This document shows, in pieces, positions 27,228 through 37,916 of a DNA stretch of 64,000 bases. A program made the translations under genes and the position numbers. The notes beneath the pieces are model-generated. The model saw only the letters and a program-made list of their open reading frames with translations. It had not been told where the DNA came from and searched no databases. The stretch is from Polaribacter vadi. Its GTDB lineage: Bacteria; Bacteroidota; Bacteroidia; Flavobacteriales; Flavobacteriaceae. The stretch lies in the NCBI RefSeq assembly GCF_018861005.1, contig NZ_JAHKQL010000008.1:62001-126000 (forward strand), written 5' to 3'. Numbering within the stretch: the first letter of the stretch is position 1; the number at the start of each line of letters is the position of its first letter.

Positions 27228-27970
27228 AATTTATAATTAATTTCTAAGGATGTACCTTTATTTTTTTCTGATTTAAACAAGGCTTCTGCACCAATTAAAT
27301 TAGCTCTATTTTTAATATTTATCAACCCAATACCATCTTTTTTTACTTCCGATGAAAAACCAACTCCATTATCTTTAGCTGTAATCAACAAATTAGTTTG
27401 TGAATAATTTAAAATTACTTTTAATTCTGAAGCTCTTGAATGTTTTATAGTGTTTGAAAAAAATTCTTGTAAAATTCTAAAAATAATAATGGTAGATTTT
27501 TTATCAATCTCTTGTTCTTCTCCATTAACCTCTAAACTAGATGCTATGAAATTTAAACGATTAAAGCGATCTATTTCTAATTGAATAGCCTCTTTTAAAT
27601 CTATATTCTTTATCGCTTCTGGATTAATTAATTTTGATAAAGATCGTACTTCTGTTAATCCTTGAGAAATGGTTTTTGTTACTTCTGCTATATTCTCTTT
27701 AGTTGCATTTTGCAACTGGATTTTTGCTAAGGTTAATAATTGCCCAATATTATCATGCAATTCCCAACTAATATTTCTTAATGTTTCCTCTCTAATTTCT
27801 ATTTGTGTTTCAGCTATTTCTCTTTCAAAACGTTTTTTATCTTCTTCTTGTTTTTCTAATAAAAATGTTTTCTTTTTCTGAAAAACTGTAAATAATATTA
27901 TTAAAGCTACTACTATAAAAAGTATTAGTAATGATGATATTATAAGTACTATATTTCCTTGGTCTTGCAT
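27224..27970 (-). CDS. NarX-like (HisKA_3) sensor histidine kinase without sensor domain
   Basis: 248 residues. A single N-terminal transmembrane helix (~7-30) with almost nothing outside, then a coiled coil (~35-65). The HisKA_3 dimerisation helix carries phospho-His72 (RNISWELHDNIGQLL), and a compact HATPase domain follows (FSNTIKHSRASELKV, DNGVGF, GIGLINIKNRA). With no sensing domain of its own it probably takes its signal from the polytopic membrane protein encoded just upstream, whose gene overlaps it by 22 bp. Partner of the regulator at 26583-27227. Confidence 0.92.
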   Translation of the reverse strand: MQDQGNIVLIISSLLILFIVVALIILFTVFQKKKTFLLEKQEEDKKRFEREIAETQIEIREETLRNISWELHDNIGQLLTLAKIQLQNATKENIAEVTKTISQGLTEVRSLSKLINPEAIKNIDLKEAIQLEIDRFNRLNFIASSLEVNGEEQEIDKKSTIIIFRILQEFFSNTIKHSRASELKVILNYSQTNLLITAKDNGVGFSSEVKKDGIGLINIKNRANLIGAEALFKSEKNKGTSLEINYKL

Positions 27971-28566
27971 CTAATTAATCCATATATAAAACACAAATTA
28001 AGCAAAATAATAATAGAATAGAGTAGTTCACTACCAAAATCAGCTTTAAAAAAGTTAAAATAAACTATTGTAAAAAATGGAATTGTAGTTAAATAAAAAA
28101 TTAAATAACCTACAGAAATCCAAAAAGGTAATAATTTTTTGTAATTTAAAACTTTATCAGACATTAATAATTCTTTAAAATATATAATTATAAACACACT
28201 ATTAATTAACGCCTCAAAAGGTACTGAATAAGCTTGTAACTCTTTTAAAAGGAAACTTAAAAAATAAAAACAATTAAATACAATAGCCAATAATTTAACA
28301 ATCTTTAAATTACTTCTATAGGAAATAAGATGATAATATAATAAGGTAAAAATATTAAACTCAAAAAAAGTATAAATATTGAATAACCATAAATTTTTTG
28401 TACTAAAAATATAAGTACCAATTAAATTGAATATTACACCCGTAAACAAAAAAATTACAAAAAATTTATAAAACCTATAGTTCTTGTATTTATTATAAAA
28501 AAATAAAGATAAAATTAAAGATAAGTATTCAAAATATTTATAAATTTCTGCCAACTCAAAAGACAT
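27949..28566 (-). CDS. Polytopic membrane protein, possible sensor partner of the kinase
   Basis: 205 residues with six or seven hydrophobic segments spread over its length (for example FFVIFLFTGVIFNLIGTYIF and LLAIVFNCFYFLSFLL) and aromatic-rich short loops. I recognise no enzyme motif. The 3' end overlaps the kinase start by 22 bp and its start is 2 bp after the lipoprotein stop, so the three products are translated together. The role in sensing is inferred from this context. Confidence 0.72.
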   Translation of the reverse strand: MSFELAEIYKYFEYLSLILSLFFYNKYKNYRFYKFFVIFLFTGVIFNLIGTYIFSTKNLWLFNIYTFFEFNIFTLLYYHLISYRSNLKIVKLLAIVFNCFYFLSFLLKELQAYSVPFEALINSVFIIIYFKELLMSDKVLNYKKLLPFWISVGYLIFYLTTIPFFTIVYFNFFKADFGSELLYSIIILLNLCFIYGLIRCKTKEI

Positions 28567-28568
28567 AA

Positions 28569-29210
28569 CTAATCAGTTTTAGGATCTATAGAACCTCTAT
28601 TAAGTGCAGAACTATCATCATCCTCTTGCATAAATCTAAAAGATAATATTGAGGCTCTATTTACTTTTTTTGTAGATTCACCTGCATAGTTATTTAAAAC
28701 ACTCTGCATAGATACTGGCTTACCTTTGGTTGATTTTAATGGCTCGTAAGCAACGTTTTTATCATCACCAATATTTGTTGTTGGCATTAAAATAAAAGAA
28801 ACTCTATTTCTATAGGCTTCAATATTATAATCTGAAGGATAGGCTGCAGTAAAAATTTTGATTCCTGTTAGCTCAATATCTTTTTCTTTAGAAGTTTTTT
28901 CTATATAAGCAATGTATTGTTTCAATTCATCAATACTAAAAAATTCAGAAAGTGTAGCGACTTTTTCTTTACCTCCAGATTTCTTAGTTATATACTCATC
29001 TAACACTTTTTTTTGCCCATTATCGTACTCATGGAACATACTAGCCATTTCCTTATAAGTAATAGCTTGACTTGGTCTTTTACTATTTGGATAACATGAT
29101 AAATCTACAGCACCAGTGTCATTTATAGGCTTGGTGTTGACTTGTTTACAAGAAATAATTGAAAATATAAAAACAAACAATATGCATACTTTAGTACTTA
29201 AAGATTTCAT
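28569..29210 (-). CDS. Lipoprotein of unknown function, first gene of the kinase operon
   Basis: 213 residues. Signal peptide with lipobox IISC (Cys21) followed by KQVNTKPIND. The mature protein is soluble-looking, with a helical stretch (SIDELKQYIAYIEKTSKEKD) and a strand-rich core (ELTGIKIFTAAYP, RVSFILMPTTN). I do not recognise the family. It is the first gene of lipoprotein/membrane protein/kinase/regulator and may bring a ligand or envelope state to the membrane sensor; that is inference. Confidence 0.72.
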   Translation of the reverse strand: MKSLSTKVCILFVFIFSIISCKQVNTKPINDTGAVDLSCYPNSKRPSQAITYKEMASMFHEYDNGQKKVLDEYITKKSGGKEKVATLSEFFSIDELKQYIAYIEKTSKEKDIELTGIKIFTAAYPSDYNIEAYRNRVSFILMPTTNIGDDKNVAYEPLKSTKGKPVSMQSVLNNYAGESTKKVNRASILSFRFMQEDDDSSALNRGSIDPKTD

Positions 29211-29403
29211 TTTAAATAAATTAAAAGTTATTAATGTGAAAATATACTATAAATTTTAAACGTAAACATCATAAGAAAATAAAAAAGGGGTTTTTCCTAT
29301 ATAAATATCAATGTTTTCACTCTTACATATAATGTAATAATCTTTGATATTTGTGGTGTTATATTTACTAAGGTAAATGCGTCTCGAAAAGGGAAAATTG
29401 CTA

Positions 29404-29440
29404 AAAAAAACATCTTTATTTATAAAGATGTTTTTTTTGT
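29404..29440. terminator. Orphan strong hairpin with T tract
   Basis: AACATCTTTAT / ATAAAGATGTT stem, 11 bp, minimal TT loop, with A run before and eight T after. No recognised gene ends next to it on the plus strand. Confidence 0.7.
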
Positions 29441-29462
29441 GATAAACTATAATCTGAATAAC

Positions 29463-29505
29463 AAAAAAAGCCTCACAACATATAAATATTGTGAGGCTTT
29501 TAATA
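29463..29505 (-). terminator. Terminator of atpD-atpC
   Basis: AAAAGCCTCACAA / TTGTGAGGCTTTT stem around a short AT-rich loop, 14 bp after the atpC stop, with a T run on the minus strand. Confidence 0.85.
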
Positions 29506-29518
29506 TTATTAAAAATGA

Positions 29519-29812
29519 TTAATCTGCTAAAATAATAGCTTTATTATCATTTAGTTCTAAAGTACCAGAGTTAATTGCCAATGTTAAAATTTTATCATCA
29601 GCTTCATCTGCTATTAGTTTACCATGTAAATCATCAAATTCTATATTTACTTGAGAGTGAATATGAATTTTAATAGTACCTTCTTTTAAAACAGAGACTA
29701 TTGGTGCGTGATTATTTAACATTTGAAACTCGCCTTCAATACCAGGAACTGATAAAGAATCAACTTCTGATGAAAATAAAATAGCTTCTGGTGTTACAAT
29801 TTCTAAAAACAT
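29519..29812 (-). CDS. atpC: F0F1 ATP synthase subunit epsilon
   Basis: 97 residues, matching only the beta-sandwich half of epsilon (MFLEIVTPEAILFSSEVDSLSVPGIEGEFQMLNNHAPIVSVLKEG); the C-terminal helical hairpin of E. coli epsilon is missing, as is usual in Bacteroidota. It lies 70 bp after atpD in the same direction. The remaining ATP synthase genes are not in the window, as expected for a split atp locus. Confidence 0.95.
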   Translation of the reverse strand: MFLEIVTPEAILFSSEVDSLSVPGIEGEFQMLNNHAPIVSVLKEGTIKIHIHSQVNIEFDDLHGKLIADEADDKILTLAINSGTLELNDNKAIILAD

Positions 29813-29882
29813 ATTTCTTTAGTTATTAGTTAAAAATTAGAAGTAATTAGTATTAAACTAACAACTTCTAACTGCCAACTGT

Positions 29883-31406
<1,524 letters not shown>

Positions 31407-31454
31407 TTAAATTATTATTATTTATATTAGGATTTCCCCTCTATTTTCAAGGCG

Positions 31455-31462
31455 CAAAGTTA
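31455..31462 (-). promoter_or_regulatory. -7 box of atpD
   Basis: On the minus strand TAACTTTG matches TAnnTTTG and predicts a leader of about 54 bases. There is no TTG at 19-bp spacing, only one at 12 bp. Confidence 0.5.
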
Positions 31463-31498
31463 CTTTTTTGATTGCAATTAAAAAAGTTTTTTTAACTA

Positions 31499-31533
31499 AA
31501 AAAGCCTCATCAAAATGATGAGGCTTTAATACT
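31499..31533 (-). terminator. Terminator of the OmpA-family gene
   Basis: Stem AAAGCCTCATCA / TGATGAGGCTTT with an AAA loop, and a T run on the minus strand, 18 bp after the OmpA-family stop. Confidence 0.85.
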
Positions 31534-31550
31534 ATATTTTTTAAAGAGAT

Positions 31551-32903
31551 TTAGTTCTTAACTTTAACTTCTACTCTTCTATTTTTTGCTCTACCAGCTC
31601 TTGTACTGTTAGTGTCTACTGGATTATCTTCACCAAATCCTTTAGCAGTTAATCTAGATTCGTTAATTCCTTTTTTCACTAAGTAATTCTTAACAGCATT
31701 TGCTCTTTTATCAGATAACATTAAGTTATAAGCTGCAGTACCTGTACTATCAGCATAACCATTAATATCAAATTCTGCTTTTTCAAATTCATTCATAACA
31801 CCAATCATACCATCTAATTGTTTTGTTACTCCTGATTTAAAACTAGCTCTATTAGTATTAAATAAAATAGCTTTGAAAGTATTTTCTCCAATTAATTCTT
31901 TATAAGATTTAGGTGGAGCAGGACAACCTGAGTTAGAAGCAACACCAGCTTCATTAACACATTTATCATCTTTATCTAAAACACCATCTCCATCTGTATC
32001 TGGCCAAGGACATCCATTATTAGCAGCAGGACCTGCAACTGTAGGACATTTATCATCTTTACCTACTACACCATCACCATCTGCATCAGGACAACCTTTA
32101 TTTGCTTTTGTTCCTTTTTCATTTGGACACATATCGTCTTTATCAGCAACTCCATCTCCATCTGCATCAGGACAACCATTCATTGCTGCTAAACCTGCTG
32201 TATTTGGACAAGCATCATCAGAATCTTTTACTCCATCTCCATCTGCATCAGGACAACCATTGAATTCTTCTAAACCAGCAACTTCTGGACAAGCATCATT
32301 TTTATCATAAACACCATCTCCATCTGTATCTGTACCACCAAATTGAATAGTTAAACCTAAAGAAGTTTGATAATGAGTTTTTACTTTATCAGCAAAACCA
32401 GCTATAGTAGCATGTTGAAAAGTTAACCCTAAATTATCATTCATCCAAGTATTAAAACCAAAACCTATGTTAGCCATAGCTTCACCTTGAGAATCAGCTG
32501 AAACATAAGAACCTCCTAAATATACAAAAGGATCGAACCAACCAGTTTCACCAAATAAATTATTTAAATCATATTTTACATTAGCTCCTAAAGAGTAATA
32601 TAAAAAATCTGAATCATCTTCAGCTTCAAAATATGTAATTTTATTAATCGATCCAGCTAGCTGTAACGAAAACCCCTTATTTAAGTATCTATCTGCAGTA
32701 ATTCTAGAAATTGAAGGTAAAATATTCCAATCCCCATTACCTACAACATCTTTTAATTGACCGCTAATATCGCTACCATCATAAAAGTCTACTAAATTAA
32801 CACCAAAGCCAACAGCCCATGGGTTATTTTCATCTTGAGCATTAACGTTGCTAACCATTATCAACGCAAACAAAGCTATCACAGCTATTCTTAATCGTTT
32901 CAT
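31551..32903 (-). CDS. OmpA-family outer-membrane protein with thrombospondin type 3 repeats
   Basis: 450 residues from ATG 32903 (an in-frame TTG two codons earlier is rejected). Signal peptide ending VNAQ, an N-terminal barrel (~25-195), then about five Asp-rich TSP3 calcium-binding repeats (~197-330; DGDGVxDxxDxCP). The C-terminal OmpA peptidoglycan-binding domain spans ~340-450 ([24 protein letters not shown], then [11 protein letters not shown]). It links outer membrane to peptidoglycan and is probably abundant. A full consensus promoter lies at 32943-32972. Confidence 0.95.
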   Translation of the reverse strand: MKRLRIAVIALFALIMVSNVNAQDENNPWAVGFGVNLVDFYDGSDISGQLKDVVGNGDWNILPSISRITADRYLNKGFSLQLAGSINKITYFEAEDDSDFLYYSLGANVKYDLNNLFGETGWFDPFVYLGGSYVSADSQGEAMANIGFGFNTWMNDNLGLTFQHATIAGFADKVKTHYQTSLGLTIQFGGTDTDGDGVYDKNDACPEVAGLEEFNGCPDADGDGVKDSDDACPNTAGLAAMNGCPDADGDGVADKDDMCPNEKGTKANKGCPDADGDGVVGKDDKCPTVAGPAANNGCPWPDTDGDGVLDKDDKCVNEAGVASNSGCPAPPKSYKELIGENTFKAILFNTNRASFKSGVTKQLDGMIGVMNEFEKAEFDINGYADSTGTAAYNLMLSDKRANAVKNYLVKKGINESRLTAKGFGEDNPVDTNSTRAGRAKNRRVEVKVKN

Positions 32904-32942
32904 TATCAAATTTTTAAATTAAAAGTTCTTTATTATTACATG

Positions 32943-32972
32943 CAAAAGTAAGTTGTTAAAACTTATTTACAA
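32943..32972 (-). promoter_or_regulatory. OmpA-family promoter (TTG-N19-TACTTTTG)
   Basis: Minus-strand -33 TTG (complement of 32970-32972) and -7 TACTTTTG (32943-32950) at 19-bp spacing, the best-formed promoter in the window with that of lepA. The predicted leader is ~33 bases. Confidence 0.82.
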
Positions 32973-33146
32973 AGACAAATCTACAAAATATTACTAAAAC
33001 CACAAGTTTTATGAACCTTAAATAAGCAATAGCCTATAGCTAATTTTAAAGAAACACACTACTTTCTAGCAACACATATTCATCATAATTTAGTTATTAT
33101 TGGACTATTAATACTATTTATTTTAGTATCACACATTTGAAAAAAA

Positions 33147-36100
33147 TTATACTTTTATTATTTCAATTTCATCATTTATATATACCAGTAGTTTTTTATC
33201 AACCTTAAAACTCATGGATTTTAAAACTTGTTCATATTTTAATAGTTGTTGCTTATGCTTTGATGATTTAAATCCAGTTTTATAGTCTATAATAACAATT
33301 GAATCATTAACAAAAACTAATCGATCTGGAATTACAATTTGATTATCAACATCAACAATTTCCCTTTCATTATACACAAGTACATCTTCAGAAAAATATT
33401 TATTGATTTTTGGATGATTTACAACATCATTAATTTTAGTAACTAACGATTTTGATTCAAGATCATTAATAACACCTTGTTGAACATATTGTTTTAGCAC
33501 TTTTTCTACTTCATTTTTTGTAAAAATTTTCGATAATATCTCGTGAAATAAATTCCCAAAATCAATTGCTTCTCCTTGATTTGTATCCCATAATTTAGAT
33601 GAATTCGCCAATAAAACAACATTGTGTTCTTGCCAAGGAGTAGAAATAAATTTTTCGTGAATTTGAGAAATAGTATTTTCGTTTTGAATACCACTAATTC
33701 TAATAACTTTCCCAAAAGAGTATTCTAAATTATCATTACTCCAAAGGTTCTGTTCTTTTAAATAATTAATTAAAACACCTGAATAAAAATTTGTATTTAC
33801 TTCTCCTTTTGTTGATATTTTTCGCTCAGTAATTATATGTAATTGCTCTACAGCTCTTGTTAAACCAACATACAATAAATTGAAATTATCTAGTTCCAAC
33901 TCTTGTCTTTGATAATGATAAATATGTTCTCCCTTTGTACTTACTGAAACCAAACTTTTATTAAAATCAACTAACAACTCTTTGAAACCTTCATAATTTT
34001 CAGGCAACTCATCTAACCAAACTTTAGGGTTTATTTGTCTATAGACATCTACATCACAAGGAAAAATTACTACAGGAAACTCTAAACCTTTTGATTTGTG
34101 AATCGTCATAATTTGAACTGCATTTGCACTTTCTGCAGCAACAATACTTAACCTTTCTTTTTTTAGTTCCCAAAGTTCTAAAAATGAATTAATATCTATA
34201 GATTTTCTTTGTTGTTCTAAGACAACATCTAAGAAAAACTGCACATAAGCATCAGAAGATTTTACTAGTTTGAAACTTCTAATAATTTCTTCTATTTTTT
34301 CATAAAAAGGCAATTGATTAAAAATGAGTATTTCAAAAGAAATTCCGTATTTTTTTAAAGCTTTAAACAACTCTATATTTTCTACTTTGGCAAATTCTTT
34401 TAAGAAAACATGTTTAGTACTTTCGATTTGTAAATGTTGATATAAAAAGTACAATATTTCGAAACGTGTTTCTTCGTCATTTGGATTTTGTAAAAGTTTT
34501 AAAACATCAACAATAAAAGTAACTTTATTACTATTTTGCAAAAGCAAAGTTTCTGACGAAACAATATTAACTCCGTTTTCTGAAAGATAATTCGCAACAG
34601 CAATACCATCTTTTTTTGTTCGTGTTAACACACAAATTTCACCAAGAGAAAAGCTATCTTTTAATTGATTTATTTTCTCTAAAACTTTCTTCGGATATTT
34701 TATTTTCTCATCATCTTTATCCTCCTCTTTATCAAGAAAATTAAGCGAAACAAATCCACCTTTTTTAGTATTTTCTAATTGCTTATTACCATCAACAAAT
34801 AAATTTTTATAAGATTCATTATTTAAAAAATTAGATGTGAATTGAAAAAAAGAATTATTAAAATTGACAACCTCAGAATAACTCCTAAAATTAGTTTCTA
34901 AACTTTTTATTTCTTTCTTAATATGAAAAGGATTTTTTGCATCAGAACCCAATTCAATGAATTGCTCTGCTTTTCCTCCTCTCCATCTGTAAATAGCCTG
35001 TTTTCCATCACCTACCAACAGCAAATTACTTTTTTCTTGTGCTAAAGCGTTGTCTATTAACGGGATTAAATTACTCCATTGTAAAACAGAAGTATCTTGC
35101 ATTTCATCAATAAAAAAATGCTGAAAACGCTGCCCAATTCTTTCGTAAATAAAAGGTGCAGGTTGTTCTTTAATATTATCAGAAATCAGCTGATTAAACT
35201 CTGCATTTAACCTAATATTACTCTCTTCTTTTATGCTGTCTAATTCTTGATTTATATTATTTAAAACTGCTAAAGGAATTATATTTTTTAAAGCCAATTT
35301 ATTCATTAAAAACTGACTGTATATTTCTTTTGCTTGATTGTAAAAACCAATAATTTCTGGAACAATATTTTCTATAGTTGATGCAACAGCATCCGAAGTT
35401 GATTTCGAATAATATTGATGATTTTCGATCGCTTTTTCAATCGTTTCTCCTCTTGATAAAAAATTAAAATCAACCGATTTTAAACTTACATCTGTAAAAA
35501 ATTTAGGAATTGATCCTCGTAAAAAATCTTTTTGACCTAAATCATTCTCATCTAGTAAAGCCAAACAATCTTGCCCAACTTTAGATAAAGTTACTTTCAC
35601 TTCTTTTTGATGTGAAAATAATTTTGTTTTTAAGTTTTTAAAATCTTCTAGTTTTTTATCAGCAAGACCTCTAAAATGTTTAATATCATCTTCATTAAGT
35701 AATACTTTTGCAAACTCATTTAAATCTCTAGAAATATCCCAAGATTTATCATCATCAGTTTTATCTAAAGAATAATCTATTAAAAGTTTGGTCAATTTTT
35801 TATCTGTACCAATTTTAGAAATTAAAACATCTACAGCTTCATTTAATAAAGAAACTGCATCCATTTCTACTTCAAAATTTAGAGACAGCCCTAAATCATA
35901 AGCAAAACTTTTAATTATTTTATGTGTAAAACTATCAATCGTAGTTATAGAAAATGCAGAATAATTTTGAAGAATTACATCTAAAATCTTTTTACTTCTA
36001 GTTTGAACTGTAGCTTTATCAACAGCAATTTCATCAATAATAATTTTAAAAAGATCATTTTCTACGCCTTCAGAAAAATCTTCTAAATTAGCCAAAACAC

Positions 36101-36272
36101 GCTCTTTCATTTCACCAGCTGCTTTATTGGTAAAAGTAATTGCTAATACTTTTTGAAAAGTGAAAATATCTTCAGAGCTTAATAAAACTTTAAGATATTC
36201 TTTTACTAAAGTAAAGGTTTTTCCACTTCCTGCAGAAGCATTATAAACTTGAAAAGTTGCTATTTGTTGCAC
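33147..36272 (-). CDS. UvrD/RecB/AddA-like helicase with C-terminal nuclease domain
   Basis: 1041 residues, GTG start. SF1 helicase motifs: NASAGSGKTFT (Walker A, residues 11-21), ITFTNKAAGEMKER, FIDEMQDTSVLQW (Walker B), LLLVGDGKQAIYRWRGG, ETNFRSYSEV, IMTIHKSKGLEFPVV and LLYVGLTRA. The C-terminal RecB-type nuclease has GNLFHEIL, PDRLVF and IIDYKTG, then QLLKYEQVL. It should process DNA ends for recombinational repair as an AddA-type subunit. No AddB-like partner gene is adjacent. It is possibly co-transcribed from the ZIP side, but the hairpin at 36301-36327 intervenes. Confidence 0.92.
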   Translation of the reverse strand: MQQIATFQVYNASAGSGKTFTLVKEYLKVLLSSEDIFTFQKVLAITFTNKAAGEMKERVLANLEDFSEGVENDLFKIIIDEIAVDKATVQTRSKKILDVILQNYSAFSITTIDSFTHKIIKSFAYDLGLSLNFEVEMDAVSLLNEAVDVLISKIGTDKKLTKLLIDYSLDKTDDDKSWDISRDLNEFAKVLLNEDDIKHFRGLADKKLEDFKNLKTKLFSHQKEVKVTLSKVGQDCLALLDENDLGQKDFLRGSIPKFFTDVSLKSVDFNFLSRGETIEKAIENHQYYSKSTSDAVASTIENIVPEIIGFYNQAKEIYSQFLMNKLALKNIIPLAVLNNINQELDSIKEESNIRLNAEFNQLISDNIKEQPAPFIYERIGQRFQHFFIDEMQDTSVLQWSNLIPLIDNALAQEKSNLLLVGDGKQAIYRWRGGKAEQFIELGSDAKNPFHIKKEIKSLETNFRSYSEVVNFNNSFFQFTSNFLNNESYKNLFVDGNKQLENTKKGGFVSLNFLDKEEDKDDEKIKYPKKVLEKINQLKDSFSLGEICVLTRTKKDGIAVANYLSENGVNIVSSETLLLQNSNKVTFIVDVLKLLQNPNDEETRFEILYFLYQHLQIESTKHVFLKEFAKVENIELFKALKKYGISFEILIFNQLPFYEKIEEIIRSFKLVKSSDAYVQFFLDVVLEQQRKSIDINSFLELWELKKERLSIVAAESANAVQIMTIHKSKGLEFPVVIFPCDVDVYRQINPKVWLDELPENYEGFKELLVDFNKSLVSVSTKGEHIYHYQRQELELDNFNLLYVGLTRAVEQLHIITERKISTKGEVNTNFYSGVLINYLKEQNLWSNDNLEYSFGKVIRISGIQNENTISQIHEKFISTPWQEHNVVLLANSSKLWDTNQGEAIDFGNLFHEILSKIFTKNEVEKVLKQYVQQGVINDLESKSLVTKINDVVNHPKINKYFSEDVLVYNEREIVDVDNQIVIPDRLVFVNDSIVIIDYKTGFKSSKHKQQLLKYEQVLKSMSFKVDKKLLVYINDEIEIIKV

Positions 36273-36300
36273 AGAATAATTTTATTGCAAAATACAAAAT

Positions 36301-36327
36301 GCCAAACAGAATCTGTTTGGCTTTTGT
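36301..36327 (-). terminator. Hairpin after the ZIP gene
   Basis: GCCAAACAGA / TCTGTTTGGC with a one-base centre, flanked by short A and T runs. It is a likely terminator of mntR-like/ZIP transcription, though the T run is short. Confidence 0.65.
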
Positions 36328-36349
36328 AATATTTTGTTTCTTTTAAATT

Positions 36350-37186
36350 TTATCCTAAACCAACATCTAAAGACATCATTACAATAAAACCACCAATAAA
36401 ACCTAGTGTAGCAATATCTGTATATTTATCTCTTTGTGTTTCTGGAATTACTTCTTCTACAACCACAAAAATCATTGCTCCTGCAGCAAAAGCTAAAGCA
36501 TAAGGTAAAATTGGTGTAAAAAATGATACTGCCAAAGCTCCTAAAACTGCTGCCATTGGTTCTACAACTGCAGATAATTGCCCATACCAAAAACTTTTAA
36601 GTCGACTAACTCCCTGCCTTCTTAAAGGCATTGCAACTGCAAAACCTTCTGGGAAATTCTGGATTCCAATTCCGATTGCTAAAGAAATTGCAGCAATAAT
36701 CATTTCTGTTTGCTCTACACCAACTAAAGTTGATGCTGCACCAAATAAAACACCAACAGCCAAACCTTCTGGAATATTATGCAATGTAATTGCCAAAACC
36801 AACAATGTAGATCTATGTAATTCTGTTTTAACTCCTTCTGCTTCATTTTCTTTAAAATTGATGTGTAAATGAGGTAAAATTTTATCCATACCAAAAAGAG
36901 ATAAAGCACCCAATGCAAAACCAATTGCTGCTGGTATAACTTTTACAAAACCTTCTCCAGGACTATTTTCTATAGCTGGCGAGAGTAAACTCCAAAAACT
37001 GGCTGCAACCATTACACCTCCTGTAAAACCAAGCATTCCATCTAAAACAGCTCTGTTTAATTTTTTAAAAAAGAACACTAAAGCTGCTCCTAAAGCTGTT
37101 AAACCCCAAGTAAAAAGTGAGGCATAAAATGCTGCTTGAATTGGATGTTCTTTACCAAAATCAACTAATTGATCGAATGTATTCAT
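36350..37186 (-). CDS. ZIP-family divalent metal transporter (GufA-like)
   Basis: 278 residues, eight predicted transmembrane helices. Metal-site motifs HNIPEGLAVG (fourth helix) and QNFPEGFAVAMPL (fifth helix) fit the GufA subfamily. A His/Glu loop (LPHLHINFKENEAEG) lies between helices three and four. It moves Zn, Mn or Fe across the inner membrane. It overlaps the DtxR-like regulator gene by 4 bp, so regulator and transporter are translationally coupled. Confidence 0.93.
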   Translation of the reverse strand: MNTFDQLVDFGKEHPIQAAFYASLFTWGLTALGAALVFFFKKLNRAVLDGMLGFTGGVMVAASFWSLLSPAIENSPGEGFVKVIPAAIGFALGALSLFGMDKILPHLHINFKENEAEGVKTELHRSTLLVLAITLHNIPEGLAVGVLFGAASTLVGVEQTEMIIAAISLAIGIGIQNFPEGFAVAMPLRRQGVSRLKSFWYGQLSAVVEPMAAVLGALAVSFFTPILPYALAFAAGAMIFVVVEEVIPETQRDKYTDIATLGFIGGFIVMMSLDVGLG

Positions 37187-37842
37187 AACTTTTTAATGTA
37201 TATATTATTGGCTATTTTATTAGAAATAGATAGTTTTTGATTTTCTATTGTTATAGTTAAAGAATCGTCGTAATCTTCTTTTTCTAAAACTTTTATTTTT
37301 TTACCTAAGGTAATGCCTTTTTTATCTAAAAATTGTAAAAATTCTGATGAAGAATCATCTACACCAACACAAACTCCAGTTTCAGTTTTTAATAATGATG
37401 ATAATAAAATTTTATCGATAACATTTAAATTTCCATCCTTATCTGGTATTGGATCTCCATGAGGATCATGTGTAGGAAAACCCAACAAAGCATCTAACTG
37501 ATTTATTAATTTAGGAGATTTTATATGTTCTAGCTGTTCTGCAACCTCATGTACCTCATCCCAAGAAAAATTAAGTTTATCTACTAAAAAAACTTCCCAA
37601 AGTCTATGTTTACGAACTATATTGGCTGCATTTTTTTTACCAAAAGGAGTTAATTTAACTCCTTGATATTTTTTATAAACAACCAATTCTTTTTCTGATA
37701 ATTTTTTAATCATATCAGAAACAGAAGAAGCTTTTGTTTCTAACTTTTTAGCAATAGCATTTGTACTAATTCCTTTATTAGAAATCGTTTCTAAATGATA
37801 AATGGTTTTTATGTAATTTTCTTCAGACTGACTAAACATCAA
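37183..37842 (-). CDS. DtxR/MntR-family metal-dependent repressor
   Basis: 219 residues. Winged helix at ~1-65 (GISTNAIAKKLETKASSVSDMIKKL), dimerisation and metal domain at ~66-140, SH3/FeoA-like C-terminus at ~150-219. Family metal residues are visible: H79, E83, H98, E102, E105, H106 (HEVAEQLEH). The Cys102 of DtxR is Glu, as in MntR, but the Asp8/Glu11 positions of MntR appear as Asn9/Lys12, so metal choice is open. Two ATG codons start the frame. It is divergent from the TonB receptor across an inverted repeat that is its probable operator. Confidence 0.93.
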   Translation of the reverse strand: MMFSQSEENYIKTIYHLETISNKGISTNAIAKKLETKASSVSDMIKKLSEKELVVYKKYQGVKLTPFGKKNAANIVRKHRLWEVFLVDKLNFSWDEVHEVAEQLEHIKSPKLINQLDALLGFPTHDPHGDPIPDKDGNLNVIDKILLSSLLKTETGVCVGVDDSSSEFLQFLDKKGITLGKKIKVLEKEDYDDSLTITIENQKLSISNKIANNIYIKKL

Positions 37843-37856
37843 TTTAATTTAGATTA

Positions 37857-37864
37857 CAAATATA
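37857..37864 (-). promoter_or_regulatory. -7 box of the DtxR/MntR-like regulator gene
   Basis: On the minus strand TATATTTG matches TAnnTTTG, ending 14 bases before the ATG. The inverted repeat at 37883-37916 covers its -33 region. Confidence 0.65.
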
Positions 37865-37882
37865 GTAAATTTTGATTTATTT

Positions 37883-37916
37883 AAAATAATTTTTAGACAA
37901 GTCTAAAAATTATTTT
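37883..37916. promoter_or_regulatory. MntR/DtxR-type operator: perfect 16-bp inverted repeat
   Basis: Arms AAAATAATTTTTAGAC and GTCTAAAAATTATTTT are perfect complements around AA. The core TTTAGACAAGTCTAAA has the form of DtxR/MntR-family boxes. It touches the -7 box of the TonB receptor gene and covers the -33 region of the divergent regulator promoter. It is therefore placed to repress both units. Confidence 0.82.

Larger units (their letters stand above)
29211..29518. other. 308-bp gene-free region with two hairpins
   Basis: No convincing reading frame on either strand. The right end holds the atpC terminator (29463-29505). A second strong hairpin lies at 29404-29440. Between about 29350 and 29400 the plus strand has two near-consensus -7 boxes (GATATTTG and TATATTTA). 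A short plus-strand RNA ending in the 29404-29440 hairpin is possible but unproven. Confidence 0.5.
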
